Positions 8,092-16,238 of a DNA stretch of 64,000 bases are shown one piece after another; position 1 is the first letter of the stretch; every line of letters starts with the position of its first letter. This DNA is from Methylobacterium frigidaeris (GTDB taxonomy: Bacteria > Pseudomonadota > Alphaproteobacteria > Rhizobiales > Beijerinckiaceae), in contig NZ_BPQJ01000010.1 of NCBI RefSeq assembly GCF_022179185.1, forward strand, positions 140,084-204,083. Direction: 5' to 3'. The position numbers and the translations under genes are program-made. The notes below the pieces were generated by a model. It was not told where the DNA came from. It worked only from the letters and a program-made list of their open reading frames with translations, and did not search any database.

Positions 8092-9511
8092 GGTGCGCCC
8101 TCCCGACCCCGTCGCCCCGACCGCCCGCTTCGTCACCGGCTCGACCCTCCGCCACGTCGTGGTGATGGCGGCGACCGGCTCGGTCGGCCTGATGGCGATC
8201 TTCGTCGTCGACCTGCTGTCGCTGCTCTACATCGCGCGGCTCGGCGACCCGGTCCTGACGGCTGCGGTGGGATTTGCCACCATCGTCCAGGTCTTCGCGG
8301 TCTCGATCAATATCGGGATGATGATCGCGGTCGGCGCCCTCGTCTCGCGGGCGCTCGGGCGCGGCGACGTCGGGGAGGCGCGCCGCCTCGCCGCCTCCTC
8401 CCTCGTCCTGTCGCTCGTCGCCTCGGGGCTGGTGACGGCGCTCCTGCTGCCGCTGCTCACGCCCTTCCTGACGCTGATCGGCGCCAACCCCGAGACGGTG
8501 CCGGCGGCCCGGACCTTCCTGTGGATCGCCCTGCCCTCGAGCCTGCTGATGGCGCTCGGCATGGGATTCTCCGGCGTGCTGCGGGCGGTCGGCGACGCGC
8601 GGCGCGCGATGAACGTGACGCTCGCCGGCGCCGCGGTCACGGCCGTGCTCGACCCGCTCCTGATCTTCGGCCTGAATCTCGGGATCGAGGGGGCGGCGAT
8701 CACCGTGGTGATTGCCCGCCTCGCCTTCGCGTGGGTGGGCTATTCGGGCGCGGTCCGCATCCACCGGATGGTGGCGCAGCCGAGCCTCGCGGCGGTGCTC
8801 ACCGACGCCGGGCCGATCCTGCACGTCGCGCTGCCCACCGTGCTCACGAATCTCGCGCCGCCGGTGGCGAGCGCGTTCCTCGCCCACGTCATGGCGGGGT
8901 TCGGCACCGAGACGGTCGCCGGCAACGCGGTGGTCGACCGGGTGGTGCCGGTGGCCTTCGGTGGCCTGTTCGCCCTCTCCGGCGCGATCGGGCCGATCCT
9001 CGGCCAGAACTGGGGTGCGGGCCGATTCGACCGGATGCGCGCGGCCTTGCGCGACGCCGCCCTGGTCACCGGCCTCTACGTCGCGACGGTCTGGCTCGCC
9101 CTCGTCGTTGCCCGCGGGCCGCTCACCGCCCTGTTCGGGCTCGACGGCGCGGGCGCCGACCTCCTCGGCTTCTTCTGCCACGCCGGCGGGGCGATCTGGT
9201 TCTTCAACGGGCTCCTCTTCCTCGGCAACGCCTCGTTCAACAACCTCGGCTTCCCGCTGACGGCGAGTGCCCTCAACTGGGGACGGGCGACGCTCGGGAC
9301 GATGCCGCCAGCCCTGCTCGGCGCCCACCTCGCCGGGCCGGAGGGGGCGATGGCCGGGATGGGGATCGGTTCGGCGTTGTTCGGGGCGATCGGGCTCGCG
9401 CTGGCGTTCCGGGTGGTGGGAGTTTTGGAGCGGCGGGAGGCTGCGGCGAGCGTCGAGGTTGCGGGAGGGCGGTGTGTCGGGGGAGAGACGCCTCGTCTTG
9501 AAACCGATTAG
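8084..9511 (+). CDS. MATE family efflux transporter
   Basis: A 475-residue membrane protein starting 8 bases inside the antiporter gene. It has the 12-helix double layout of MATE exporters: an N-terminal half beginning around LRHVVVMAATGSVGLMAIFV with LYIARLGDPVLTAAVGF, and a repeat half around ILHVALPTVLTNLAPPVASA. GAIGPILGQNWGAGRFDRM matches the conserved Q-N-x-G-A motif of the second half. The family exports cationic or amphipathic compounds in exchange for Na+ or H+. The substrate is unknown; overlap with a cation antiporter suggests a shared stress or ion-homeostasis transcript, which is inference. The C-terminal 30 residues are variable. Confidence 0.92.
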   Translation: MGEVRPPDPVAPTARFVTGSTLRHVVVMAATGSVGLMAIFVVDLLSLLYIARLGDPVLTAAVGFATIVQVFAVSINIGMMIAVGALVSRALGRGDVGEARRLAASSLVLSLVASGLVTALLLPLLTPFLTLIGANPETVPAARTFLWIALPSSLLMALGMGFSGVLRAVGDARRAMNVTLAGAAVTAVLDPLLIFGLNLGIEGAAITVVIARLAFAWVGYSGAVRIHRMVAQPSLAAVLTDAGPILHVALPTVLTNLAPPVASAFLAHVMAGFGTETVAGNAVVDRVVPVAFGGLFALSGAIGPILGQNWGAGRFDRMRAALRDAALVTGLYVATVWLALVVARGPLTALFGLDGAGADLLGFFCHAGGAIWFFNGLLFLGNASFNNLGFPLTASALNWGRATLGTMPPALLGAHLAGPEGAMAGMGIGSALFGAIGLALAFRVVGVLERREAAASVEVAGGRCVGGETPRLETD

Positions 9512-9554
9512 CTGAGACGAGCTCCGGACGATTCCTTCCGGACCTCGTCTCAGC
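9511..9554 (+). terminator. Strong hairpin after the antiporter-MATE operon
   Basis: GCTGAGACGAG (9511-9521, beginning with the last stop-codon base) pairs exactly with CTCGTCTCAGC (9544-9554). An inner stem CTCCGGA/TCCGGAC extends it with one mismatch. It sits directly behind the MATE stop codon. No T-run follows. The remaining bases up to 9813 contain no gene I can support. Confidence 0.7.
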
Positions 9555-9813
9555 AGCCCGTGCGGCACCTGAGCAAAGCCGATTTCCGCATTGCGAAGCA
9601 ATCAATCGGAACTCGTATGACCGTGCGGGTGAGAACTCGAGAATGGTGACAACGGTCGGTCCCAATGACCGCTGGCACGTCGGACCTTGATCGGAAGCGG
9701 CCGGTCCGCCGTCACGCGATGGCGGCATCGAGGCGGTTGCCTTGCTCCCGTCCCGGCAGGAACGGCCGCTCGAAGGGGTGTGCCCGACCGCAAACTCGTA
9801 TCGGCGACGAGGG

Positions 9814-12102
9814 TCAGGCGATCTGACGGTCGTCGCCGGCTCCGCCCGAGGACGCTTGCGGCCGGACCCAGCGCCGCAGGGCGGTGCGGTTCAGCCGCAC
9901 CCGCAGGAAGATGGTTCCCCGGCAGCCCTCCCATAGGGACGGCGGCAGCACGGCCCCGCCGTCGGTCCAGCGCCAAATCGCATCGTCGCTGCTCTCGACT
10001 GCGTGGAAGCCCTCCGCCAGGCGCGCGTCGTCGAGCGCGATGGTCCGGGCGCCGGTCAGCCCGTCGTCGATCGCGAGGGCGCCCAGCAGCACGCCCAGCC
10101 GACGGAAGTCCCCGGACTCCGCCTCGACATGGGCCGGCACGCTGGAACTCGAGACGAGGCGGACCTCGCGCGCCTCTGCGGACAGGACGAAGCGGGCGGT
10201 GAGATCGACGATGTCGGGGCGGATCATCTGCCCGTCGGCCACGAGGTGCAGGTCGGTCATCGGGACGTCGACGAGCGTCCAGCCGGACGCCTCGGCCCGT
10301 TCGCGCAGGCGGGCGCGGGCGAACTCGACCAGGGGGCCGGCCTCGTGGAGGGGCCGGCAGAACGCGGCTGCGGTACGGTCGGCGGGGATGTCGGGCCCGA
10401 GCGCCAGGTCGACGGTCTGCGCCTCGGCGAAGAAGGCGCGATTGCCCCTGTCGAGGTAGCTCTCGGCGGGCAGGCCCTCGGCGAGGAGGATGTCGTGGCT
10501 GTCGAGCTCGACGTGCCAGTAGGTGACGCGCTCGAGCGGCTCCTGCGCGAGGGTGGTGCCGTTGACGAGGTGGATGGCCGGGACGAGCACCTCGCCCACG
10601 AGGTCGAGGCAGAGGGCATGGGCGGGGGAGACCCGGAGGTCGCGGGCGGGGCGGTCGTCGGCGAAGGCGTGGGCGGCGATGCGCACGGGCATGAGGTCGG
10701 GGCGGCCCTGGCAAAGGACGGTGCGGTGACCGGTCCAGCGAATGGGGCGGTGGGCGCCCGAGGCGGTGACGGCGAGGTCGCCCACCATGAGGTCCTCGAC
10801 GGCGACCTCGCCCCGCACCGTGCGGATGCGGGTGCCGGCGGCGAAGCAGACCGCATGGGCCGCGAAGACGTCCTGAGAGCTGTTCGTGTCGTTGGCGACG
10901 AGGTTGGTGGCGGTGCTCTGGAAGACGACGCGCGAGCCGTCGCCCGAGATCGAGGGGGTGTTGCTGCTGCCGCTGCTGGTCGGTGTTCCGTCGCTCGCGA
11001 CGGAGACGCGGGTGATGGTGCCGGTGGTCAGGTCCTTGACGAAGACGTCCAGTGCATTGTTCGTGTCGCCGCTGACGAGATTGCCGGATACACTGTGGAA
11101 GGCGACGCGGCTGCCATCGGCCGAGATCGAGGGGTTGCCGCTGTTACCGCTACTGGTCGGTGTTCCGTCGCTGGCGGTGTTGACGCGGGTGATGGTGCCG
11201 GTGCTCAGGTCCTTGACGAAGATGTCCTGTACATTGTTCGTGTCGCCGCTGACGAGATTGCTGGCGGTGCTGGCAAAGGCGACGTAGCGGCCGTCGGCCG
11301 AGATCGAGGGGTTGCCGCTGTTACCGCCGGAGGCCTGCGTGCCGTCGCTGGCGGTGTTGACGCGGGCGATGACACCGGTGCTCAGGTCCTTGACGAAGAC
11401 GTCGGGGGCATTGTTCGTGTCGCCACTGACGAGATTGCGAGCGGTGCTGGCAAAGGCGACGTAGCGGCCGTCGGTCGAGATCGAGACGCCGTTGCTGTTA
11501 CCGCCGGAGGCCTGCGTGCCGTCGCTGGCGGTGTTGACGCGGGCGATGACGCCGGTGCTCAGGTCCTTGACGAAGACGTCCTGTAGATTGTTCGTGTCGC
11601 CGCTGACGAGATTGCTGGCGTTGCTGGCAAAGGCGACGTAGCGGCCGTCGGCCGAGATCGAGGGATTGTTGCTGTTACCGGAGGCCTGCGTGCCGTCGCT
11701 GGCGGTGTTGACGAGGGCGATGGTGCCGGTGGCCAGGTCCTTGACGAAGATGTCGGCGATATTGTTCGTGTCGCCGCTGACGAGATTGCTGGCGCGGCTG
11801 GTGAAGGCGACGTAGCGGCCGTCGGCTGAGATCGAGGGGGAGGCGCTGTCACCGCCGTTGCTGGTCGGTGTTCCGTCGCTCGCGACGGAGACGCGGGTGA
11901 TGGTGCCGGTGCTCAGGTCCTTGACGAAGACGTCCTGTGCGTTGTTCGTGTCGCCGCTGACGAGATTGCTGGCCTCGCTCGTAAACACAACGTAGCGACC
12001 GTCGGCCGAGATCTGAGATACACCCGTCGAGTTGGTGAAGCTCAATCCGTTGCCTTGTGTCCCGTCGGCGGCCGTTGAAACGCGCGTGGTCGTCATCGTC
12101 AT
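9814..12102 (-). CDS. Seven-repeat beta-propeller protein with C-terminal Hint domain
   Basis: A 762-residue protein starting at ATG 12102, with no signal peptide. Residues 7 to about 410 are seven copies of a 58-60-residue repeat around S-A-D-G-R-Y-V-A-F and D-V-F-V-K-D-L-S-T-G, the TolB/PD40 type of beta-propeller blade; the copies are nearly identical to one another. At about residue 416 a Hint domain starts with VCFAAGTRIRT, where the Cys is the expected nucleophile of hedgehog/intein-type autoprocessing, then continues VEDLMVGDLAV. About 200 less-conserved residues follow. Hint-tailed proteins of this sort are frequent in alphaproteobacteria and are thought to be secreted or surface proteins, usually without experimental function. 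Self-cleavage is inferred only. Confidence 0.85.
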   Translation of the reverse strand: MTMTTTRVSTAADGTQGNGLSFTNSTGVSQISADGRYVVFTSEASNLVSGDTNNAQDVFVKDLSTGTITRVSVASDGTPTSNGGDSASPSISADGRYVAFTSRASNLVSGDTNNIADIFVKDLATGTIALVNTASDGTQASGNSNNPSISADGRYVAFASNASNLVSGDTNNLQDVFVKDLSTGVIARVNTASDGTQASGGNSNGVSISTDGRYVAFASTARNLVSGDTNNAPDVFVKDLSTGVIARVNTASDGTQASGGNSGNPSISADGRYVAFASTASNLVSGDTNNVQDIFVKDLSTGTITRVNTASDGTPTSSGNSGNPSISADGSRVAFHSVSGNLVSGDTNNALDVFVKDLTTGTITRVSVASDGTPTSSGSSNTPSISGDGSRVVFQSTATNLVANDTNSSQDVFAAHAVCFAAGTRIRTVRGEVAVEDLMVGDLAVTASGAHRPIRWTGHRTVLCQGRPDLMPVRIAAHAFADDRPARDLRVSPAHALCLDLVGEVLVPAIHLVNGTTLAQEPLERVTYWHVELDSHDILLAEGLPAESYLDRGNRAFFAEAQTVDLALGPDIPADRTAAAFCRPLHEAGPLVEFARARLRERAEASGWTLVDVPMTDLHLVADGQMIRPDIVDLTARFVLSAEAREVRLVSSSSVPAHVEAESGDFRRLGVLLGALAIDDGLTGARTIALDDARLAEGFHAVESSDDAIWRWTDGGAVLPPSLWEGCRGTIFLRVRLNRTALRRWVRPQASSGGAGDDRQIA
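10870..12090 (-). repeat. Seven tandem ~178-bp coding repeats
   Basis: Within the Hint protein gene a unit of about 178 bp recurs seven times. It is easily followed on the plus strand by gacgtagcggccgtcgg at about 11,282, 11,460, 11,638, 11,818 and 11,996, and by ttgttcgtgtcgccgctgac. Copies are very similar at DNA level, with indels of one or two codons between blades, which points to recent amplification or homogenisation by recombination. Copy number may therefore vary between strains or be misassembled. Confidence 0.85.
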
Positions 12103-12706
12103 GCCCTGCTTGGAAGCGCTGGTTGGGACGTCAGCATTCCGTAACGGCAGGCCTAGCGCGGCGGACTTGATGAAGGAACGGTTAAGGCGGCGCTCGCGAC
12201 GTCAATTGCGAAGGCTGCGCTGTTTCAGCAACAATTCAGCAACATACAAGTCCTCCGACCACGCGGGATTGCCTGGCCATATGGCTCGAAGGTTGACGCA
12301 CGCGCTCGGACGTCGAGATTCAAGAATCCGGAAGAATTCGATTAGAATTCCATGGCTCTCCTCCCAACAGGCACTTCAGTTTCAGCAATAGCATATTGCA
12401 GGCCTGGAGGCCTCGGGATCCCCTCATCGGCTTCCGGAGGGTGCGATCGACGGCGAGTGCAGGGTGGCGATCGCCGCGAAGCGGAATGTCGGCTTTCGGG
12501 CGATCCCGAGGCGGAGGCATCTCGGCGGAACTCGAAAGAGCCTGGCCGAAGCGAACAGGCTCATCGAACGGGTTCCTGGCGTCTCGTACTGCCCTCACCG
12601 CATCGACCGGCCAATCCCGGACGGGTCCGATCCCCTCTCCCGTGCAGGAGAAGGGATCGCGCGCCTGCGACGGCAGGGCAACTCGGTCACAGGCGGCGCG
12701 GGCGTC
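12103..12706. other. 600-bp gap without a supported gene
   Basis: This gap lies upstream of the Hint gene and downstream of the DUF1127 gene, both on the minus strand. I see a direct repeat of TTCAGCAACA at 12,224 and 12,235, two GAATTC sites five bases apart near 12,335-12,351, and a hairpin with arms GATCCCCTCTCC (12,629-12,640) and GGAGAAGGGATC (about 12,647-12,658, one mismatch) that could end the DUF1127 transcript. Open frames here show no conserved protein pattern. Confidence 0.5.
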
Positions 12707-13039
12707 TCACGCCCCGCACCCCCTCCCCTCTACCGCCCGCCCGTCCCGGGCGGCGAGGCGCACGCTCACGGCCGGCGGCGGGGGCTGACGCCGCGCGCGG
12801 CGTCGATGCACCAGGGGCACGGTCGGGTCGTGCCGGAAGGGCAGGTCGAGAACGCCGAGCACGTCGCTGCGGGTGAGGCCGATGTCTTTCAGCGCCCGGT
12901 CGTCGAGCTCGGCCAGGCGGTAGGCGGCGCGGCGGTGGGTCCACAGGATGACGATCCGGGCCACGATCTGCGCGGCCTTGCGGCCGGAGCCGAGCGCCAG
13001 CGAGAGGACACCGAAGAGGGGGGCGAAGCTGATCGTCAT
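12707..13039 (-). CDS. DUF1127 domain protein
   Basis: I place the start at ATG 13039 (GGAG eight bases before it); a start at 13156 is possible but would run into the promoter of the divergent LysR gene. The 110-residue product carries the DUF1127 signature YRLAELDDRALKDIGLTRSD near residue 45, which holds an Arg-rich helix. A hydrophobic N-terminus (FAPLFGVLSLALG) and a basic tail follow the usual layout of the longer members of this group. Some short DUF1127 proteins in alphaproteobacteria bind RNA and affect phosphate and carbon metabolism; whether this longer form does is unknown. The divergent LysR arrangement is often conserved, which suggests LysR control. Confidence 0.85.
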   Translation of the reverse strand: MTISFAPLFGVLSLALGSGRKAAQIVARIVILWTHRRAAYRLAELDDRALKDIGLTRSDVLGVLDLPFRHDPTVPLVHRRRARRQPPPPAVSVRLAARDGRAVEGRGCGA

Positions 13040-13185
13040 CGTGGTCTCCGGCGGGAGCTGTCGGCGAACCTCGTCATGCGCCGGCCATCGCTCTTCCGCT
13101 GCGTCGTCATAGCCCCGCTTGGCCGATGCGTTGAGCGAATGATTGAGATGTGTCACATCACACGGATTGATGACGGAGCGGCCCG

Positions 13186-14076
13186 TTGCATCCCCTCGAC
13201 ATCGACCAGCTTCGGACCCTGGTGGCGATCGCCGAGAGCGGCTCGTTCACCCGCGCGGCGGAAACCGTGCACAAGACGCAATCCGCCGTCTCGATGCAGA
13301 TGAAACGGCTCGAGGAGCGGATCGGGCGCGAGATCTTCGCCAAGTCCGGCCGCGGGGTGCGGCTGACCGACGACGGCGAGCGCCTGCTCGATTATGCCCG
13401 GCGCATCGTGCGGCTGCAGACCGAGTGCCTGGCGACCTTCGACGAGGGCGACCTCGCCGGGCGGGTGCGCCTCGGCCTGCCGGACGACTACGTCGACCGC
13501 TACCTGCCGGAGATCCTCGGGCGCTTCGCCCGGACTCATCCCCGGGCCGAGGTCACGGTGATCTGCGAGCCCACCGACATGCTGGCCGAGCGGATCGCCG
13601 ACGGCGACATCGACCTCGCCATCGTGACGGAAGCCAAAGGTTCCACGAAGGAGAAGGGACGGCGGACCATCGAGACGATCCGCACCGAAGCCCTGCTCTG
13701 GGTCACGTCGAGCCGCCACGCCGTCCATACCGAGCAGCCGGTGCCCCTCGCCCTCGGGCGGCCGGCCTGCAACTGGCGCCGGGTCGCGATCGAAGCGCTG
13801 GAGCGCGGCGGGCGCCAGAGCCGGATCCTGTTCGTGAGCTGGAACTCGACTGCGGTCGGCGCCGCGGTGCTGGCGGGGCTCGCCGTCTCGGTGCTGCCCG
13901 AGAGCGCGCTGCGCCCCGGCATGCGGGTGCTCGGGCCGCAGGAGGGCTTCGCGGCCCTGCCGGCCTGCCGCATCGGCCTGATGCGCCACCGCTCGGACGA
14001 GCCCAACCCGCTGGCCGACATCCTGGCCGGGCAGATCCGGCAATGCCTGGACAATCTCGGGCTGGCGGCGGAGTGA
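13186..14076 (+). CDS. LysR family transcriptional regulator
   Basis: A 296-residue regulator starting at TTG 13186, with GGAG eight bases before it; the nearby ATG at 13170 is out of frame. The N-terminal winged helix-turn-helix covers residues 4-63 (DQLRTLVAIAESGSFTRAAE, then SAVSMQMKRLEE). The effector-binding domain starts near residue 90 (VRLGLPDDYVDRYLPEIL) and has the two-lobed periplasmic-binding fold. The gene is divergent from the DUF1127 gene with 146 bases between starts, the classic position for a LysR protein that controls its neighbour and itself. A candidate T-N11-A type site, such as TGTCACATCACACGGATTGA around 13,151, lies in this gap. The effector is unknown. Confidence 0.93.
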   Translation: MHPLDIDQLRTLVAIAESGSFTRAAETVHKTQSAVSMQMKRLEERIGREIFAKSGRGVRLTDDGERLLDYARRIVRLQTECLATFDEGDLAGRVRLGLPDDYVDRYLPEILGRFARTHPRAEVTVICEPTDMLAERIADGDIDLAIVTEAKGSTKEKGRRTIETIRTEALLWVTSSRHAVHTEQPVPLALGRPACNWRRVAIEALERGGRQSRILFVSWNSTAVGAAVLAGLAVSVLPESALRPGMRVLGPQEGFAALPACRIGLMRHRSDEPNPLADILAGQIRQCLDNLGLAAE

Positions 14077-14212
14077 TACCGCCGCGCCTTCGATCGGACG
14101 CGTTCGAAGGTGCAAGGCAAGCCCGAACGGGCGCCGGCGCTGATGCGCCGGTCGCCTTCGCATCGACGCGTCGAGGCGAAGGCGCGAGGGTATGACGGGC
14201 CGGAGACCGGCC

Positions 14213-14407
14213 TCAGTTGAAGGCGGCGGCGACCCGGTTGCTGAGATTGCCGTACAAGCCACCGGCGGCGCTACCGTAGACGGCGAGCGCGCTCGTCAGC
14301 GCGAGGAAGATCAACGTCGCGATCAGCGCGTACTCGATTGCCGTTGCGCCGGATTGCTCATGCCGGAAGCGCCGGAGCGCCCCCGTCAGCCGCGATCTGC
14401 CACGCAC
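14213..14407 (-). CDS. Flp family type IVb pilin
   Basis: A 64-residue protein with GTG start 14407. A basic leader (FRHEQSGATAIEYALIATLI) carries the prepilin peptidase site: cleavage after Gly in SGATAIEYA leaves a mature pilin with the conserved Glu at position +5 and Tyr next to it, then a single hydrophobic helix. Flp pilins polymerise into tight-adherence pili. No tad assembly genes are in this window, so the peptidase and the secretion machinery must be elsewhere; isolated extra flp genes are common in these bacteria. It is monocistronic as far as seen. Confidence 0.9.
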   Translation of the reverse strand: MRGRSRLTGALRRFRHEQSGATAIEYALIATLIFLALTSALAVYGSAAGGLYGNLSNRVAAAFN

Positions 14408-14592
14408 GTCGAGTTCTCCCGGTCCGCCGCACCCGACAGTAAGACGGACATCCTCACCGGGAGTTAATGCGACGCCGGAATCGCCGTCCCTGGGCGGGCG
14501 CAGCCCTCCTGACTCGCCGGATGCGACAGAATCCGCTCATGAGGCTGCGACGGTCTTTCCGCGCCGCGCGAGGCTATCCGACGCAAGCAAGA

Positions 14593-14629
14593 GGCGCTGC
14601 TCCCCTGATCGGATGAAGGGAGCAGCGCC
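14593..14629 (-). terminator. Hairpin after the DUF3072 gene
   Basis: GGCGCTGCTCCC (14593-14604) pairs exactly with GGGAGCAGCGCC (14618-14629), leaving a 13-nt loop. It is located about 55 bases downstream of the DUF3072 stop on the minus strand and upstream of the flp gene, so it fits as the DUF3072 terminator. Confidence 0.65.
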
Positions 14630-14683
14630 CTGACCGTGTCCCCGGACGATTCTCGGATCCCGCGCGGCGGGACGGAGCCTGCC

Positions 14684-14944
14684 TCAGGCCTTGCCGGTCT
14701 CCTTGCGCAGGGCGTCGATGCGCTGCGAGGCCTCGGCCTTGTCGAGGTCGGGATCGAAGGCGTCCTCGTCCTTGGCCTGCTCGGCCAGGGTCTTGAGGTA
14801 GGAGGCCTGCGCCCCGGTCATCGGCTCGGAGCCGGTGGTCCAGTCCTTCGGATCCTTGATGCGGTTCGAGGTGTCCTTCGGGTCCTGCTTCGGGTTCTCG
14901 GTCTCGGCCTTCTGGGTTTCGGCCTGCTTGGTCTTGGCGCTCAT
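14684..14944 (-). CDS. DUF3072 domain protein
   Basis: I chose ATG 14944 (GGGGAG six bases upstream); a longer open frame to 15130 would run through the ilvE terminator and has no conserved residues. The 86-residue product has a hydrophilic N-terminus rich in Lys, Gln and Thr, then the DUF3072 core DWTTGSEPMTGAQASYLKTL followed by an acidic stretch and DKAEASQRIDALRKETG. DUF3072 proteins are small, soluble and uncharacterised. The gene stands alone between two hairpins. Confidence 0.85.
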   Translation of the reverse strand: MSAKTKQAETQKAETENPKQDPKDTSNRIKDPKDWTTGSEPMTGAQASYLKTLAEQAKDEDAFDPDLDKAEASQRIDALRKETGKA

Positions 14945-15080
14945 GAGGGCTCCCCATGTTCTCTGAATGTTCCAGCCAGACAACGGGCAAGCCCCGGCTC
15001 GCGTTCCCGGCCCGACCGCCGCAGGCGTGGCTTGTCCCCGCAAAACACGAAGCCCCGCCGCCGACCAGGACCGAGGACGG

Positions 15081-15116
15081 CGAAGGCCCCGGGCGGTTTC
15101 CCGCCCGGGGCCTTCG
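15081..15116 (-). terminator. Perfect 16-bp-stem terminator after ilvE
   Basis: CGAAGGCCCCGGGCGG (15081-15096), loop TTTC, and the exact complement at 15101-15116 make a very stable hairpin 50 bases after the ilvE stop. It separates ilvE from the DUF3072 gene on the same strand. Confidence 0.8.
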
Positions 15117-15166
15117 GTCCACGCGATCATCAGAGGTTCAAGCCGCCTCGATGCAGGTGGCCGTGT

Positions 15167-16054
15167 TCAGGCCGCCTTGGCCCGCGGCTGCACCTCGGCG
15201 GCGTAGTCGTCCATCAGGGTCGCGGTCATCGCGGCCGGGGTGAAGCGGTACTGGGCGATCTCCGAGACCGGGGTGACCTCGGCGGCCGAGCCGGTGATGA
15301 AGCACTCGGAGAAACCCGCCATCTCCTCGGGGCGGATGCGCCGCTCGACCACCTCGTAGCCGCGCCGCCGCGCCAGCTCGATCACGGTCTGGCGGGTGAT
15401 GCCGTTGAGGAAGCGGTCGGCCGCCGGGGTGTGGATCACCCCGTCCTTGATGAAGAACACGTTGGCGCCGGTGCACTCGGCGACGTTGTCCTCCCAGTCG
15501 AGCATCAGGGCGTCGGCGTAGCCCTTGTTCTCGGCCCGGTGCTTGGAGATCGTGCAGATCATGTACAGGCCCGCCGCCTTCGAGGCCGACGGCGCGGTGC
15601 GGGGATCGGGCCGGCGGTACTCCGCGAGGTCGAGCCGGATGCCCTTCATCTTGGTCGCCGGGTCGAAGTAGCTCGGCCACTCCCACGCCGCGATGGCGAG
15701 ATGGATCGTGTTGTGTTGCGCCGAGACGCCCATCATCTCCGAGCCGCGCCAGGCGACCGGGCGGAGATACGCGTCCTGCAGGCCGCTCTCCTTCAGCACC
15801 AGCCGCTTGGCGGCGTCGATCTCGGCCACCGAGTACGGGACCTCGAAGTCGAGGAGCTCGGCCGAGCGGCGCAGGCGCTGCGAATGCTCGGTGCACTTGA
15901 AGATCTGGCCGCCATAGGCGCGCTCGCCCTCGAACACGCAGGAGCCGTAGTGCAGGCCGTGGCTGAGTACGTGAATCTTCGCGTCCGCCCACGGCACCAT
16001 GCGGCCGTCGAACCAGATGTGGCCTTCACGCTGGTCGAAGGGAATGACGGACAT
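15167..16054 (-). CDS. ilvE: Branched-chain amino acid aminotransferase
   Basis: A 295-residue class IV aminotransferase starting at ATG 16054 with GAGGAT before it; the frame upstream to 16168 is not conserved. The pyridoxal phosphate Lys is Lys159 in SASKAAGLYM. The N-terminus IWFDGRMVPWADAKIHVLSH and GSCVFEGERAYGG are typical of BCATs, as is the phosphate-binding NGITRQTVIELA near residue 225. It interconverts Leu, Ile and Val with their 2-oxo acids using glutamate/2-oxoglutarate. The gene is divergent from a marR-response regulator-kinase operon and shares with it an operator-like palindrome over both predicted -35 regions, so it is likely controlled by that MarR protein. Confidence 0.94.
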   Translation of the reverse strand: MSVIPFDQREGHIWFDGRMVPWADAKIHVLSHGLHYGSCVFEGERAYGGQIFKCTEHSQRLRRSAELLDFEVPYSVAEIDAAKRLVLKESGLQDAYLRPVAWRGSEMMGVSAQHNTIHLAIAAWEWPSYFDPATKMKGIRLDLAEYRRPDPRTAPSASKAAGLYMICTISKHRAENKGYADALMLDWEDNVAECTGANVFFIKDGVIHTPAADRFLNGITRQTVIELARRRGYEVVERRIRPEEMAGFSECFITGSAAEVTPVSEIAQYRFTPAAMTATLMDDYAAEVQPRAKAA

Positions 16055-16154
16055 GACGATGATCCTCGTATGCGTTCGTTTCCGCCTGGCTGGTTCTCGC
16101 GCAACGTTCGTGCTTGAGCGGGGCGCGGGGCGTACGTTCGTTTCGCCGGCGGGG

Positions 16155-16200
16155 TTGACGGGTATCAATGGGGCTGAGATATGTCAACAAGACTGACATA
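16155..16200. promoter_or_regulatory. MarR operator and divergent promoter region (ilvE / marR)
   Basis: TATGTCA (16180-16186) and its exact reverse complement TGACATA (16194-16200) are separated by 7 bases, a typical MarR site. On the plus strand TTGACG (16155-16160) with 17 bases to GATATG (16178-16183) makes a plausible promoter for marR whose -10 lies in the palindrome. On the minus strand TTGACA (16187-16182) is a good -35 towards ilvE, though its -10 is poor. Confidence 0.6.
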
Positions 16201-16238
16201 AATGACGAGGGCCCTCGAAGGCCCGGTCTCGCGAAGAG

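Noticed and set aside
6568..8136. 522-codon minus-strand frame opposite the cation antiporter
   Set aside because: Highly charged, repetitive composition and no family pattern, whereas the plus strand encodes a clear CPA2 antiporter.
10870..12090. Regular repeats that could suggest a CRISPR array or minisatellite
   Set aside because: The unit is about 178 bp, stays in one reading frame and encodes beta-propeller blades; there are no short repeats with unique spacers.
12320..13303. Several open frames on both strands in the gap before and over the DUF1127 gene
   Set aside because: No conserved residues, no good ribosome binding sites, and they overlap the well-supported DUF1127 and LysR genes or a hairpin.
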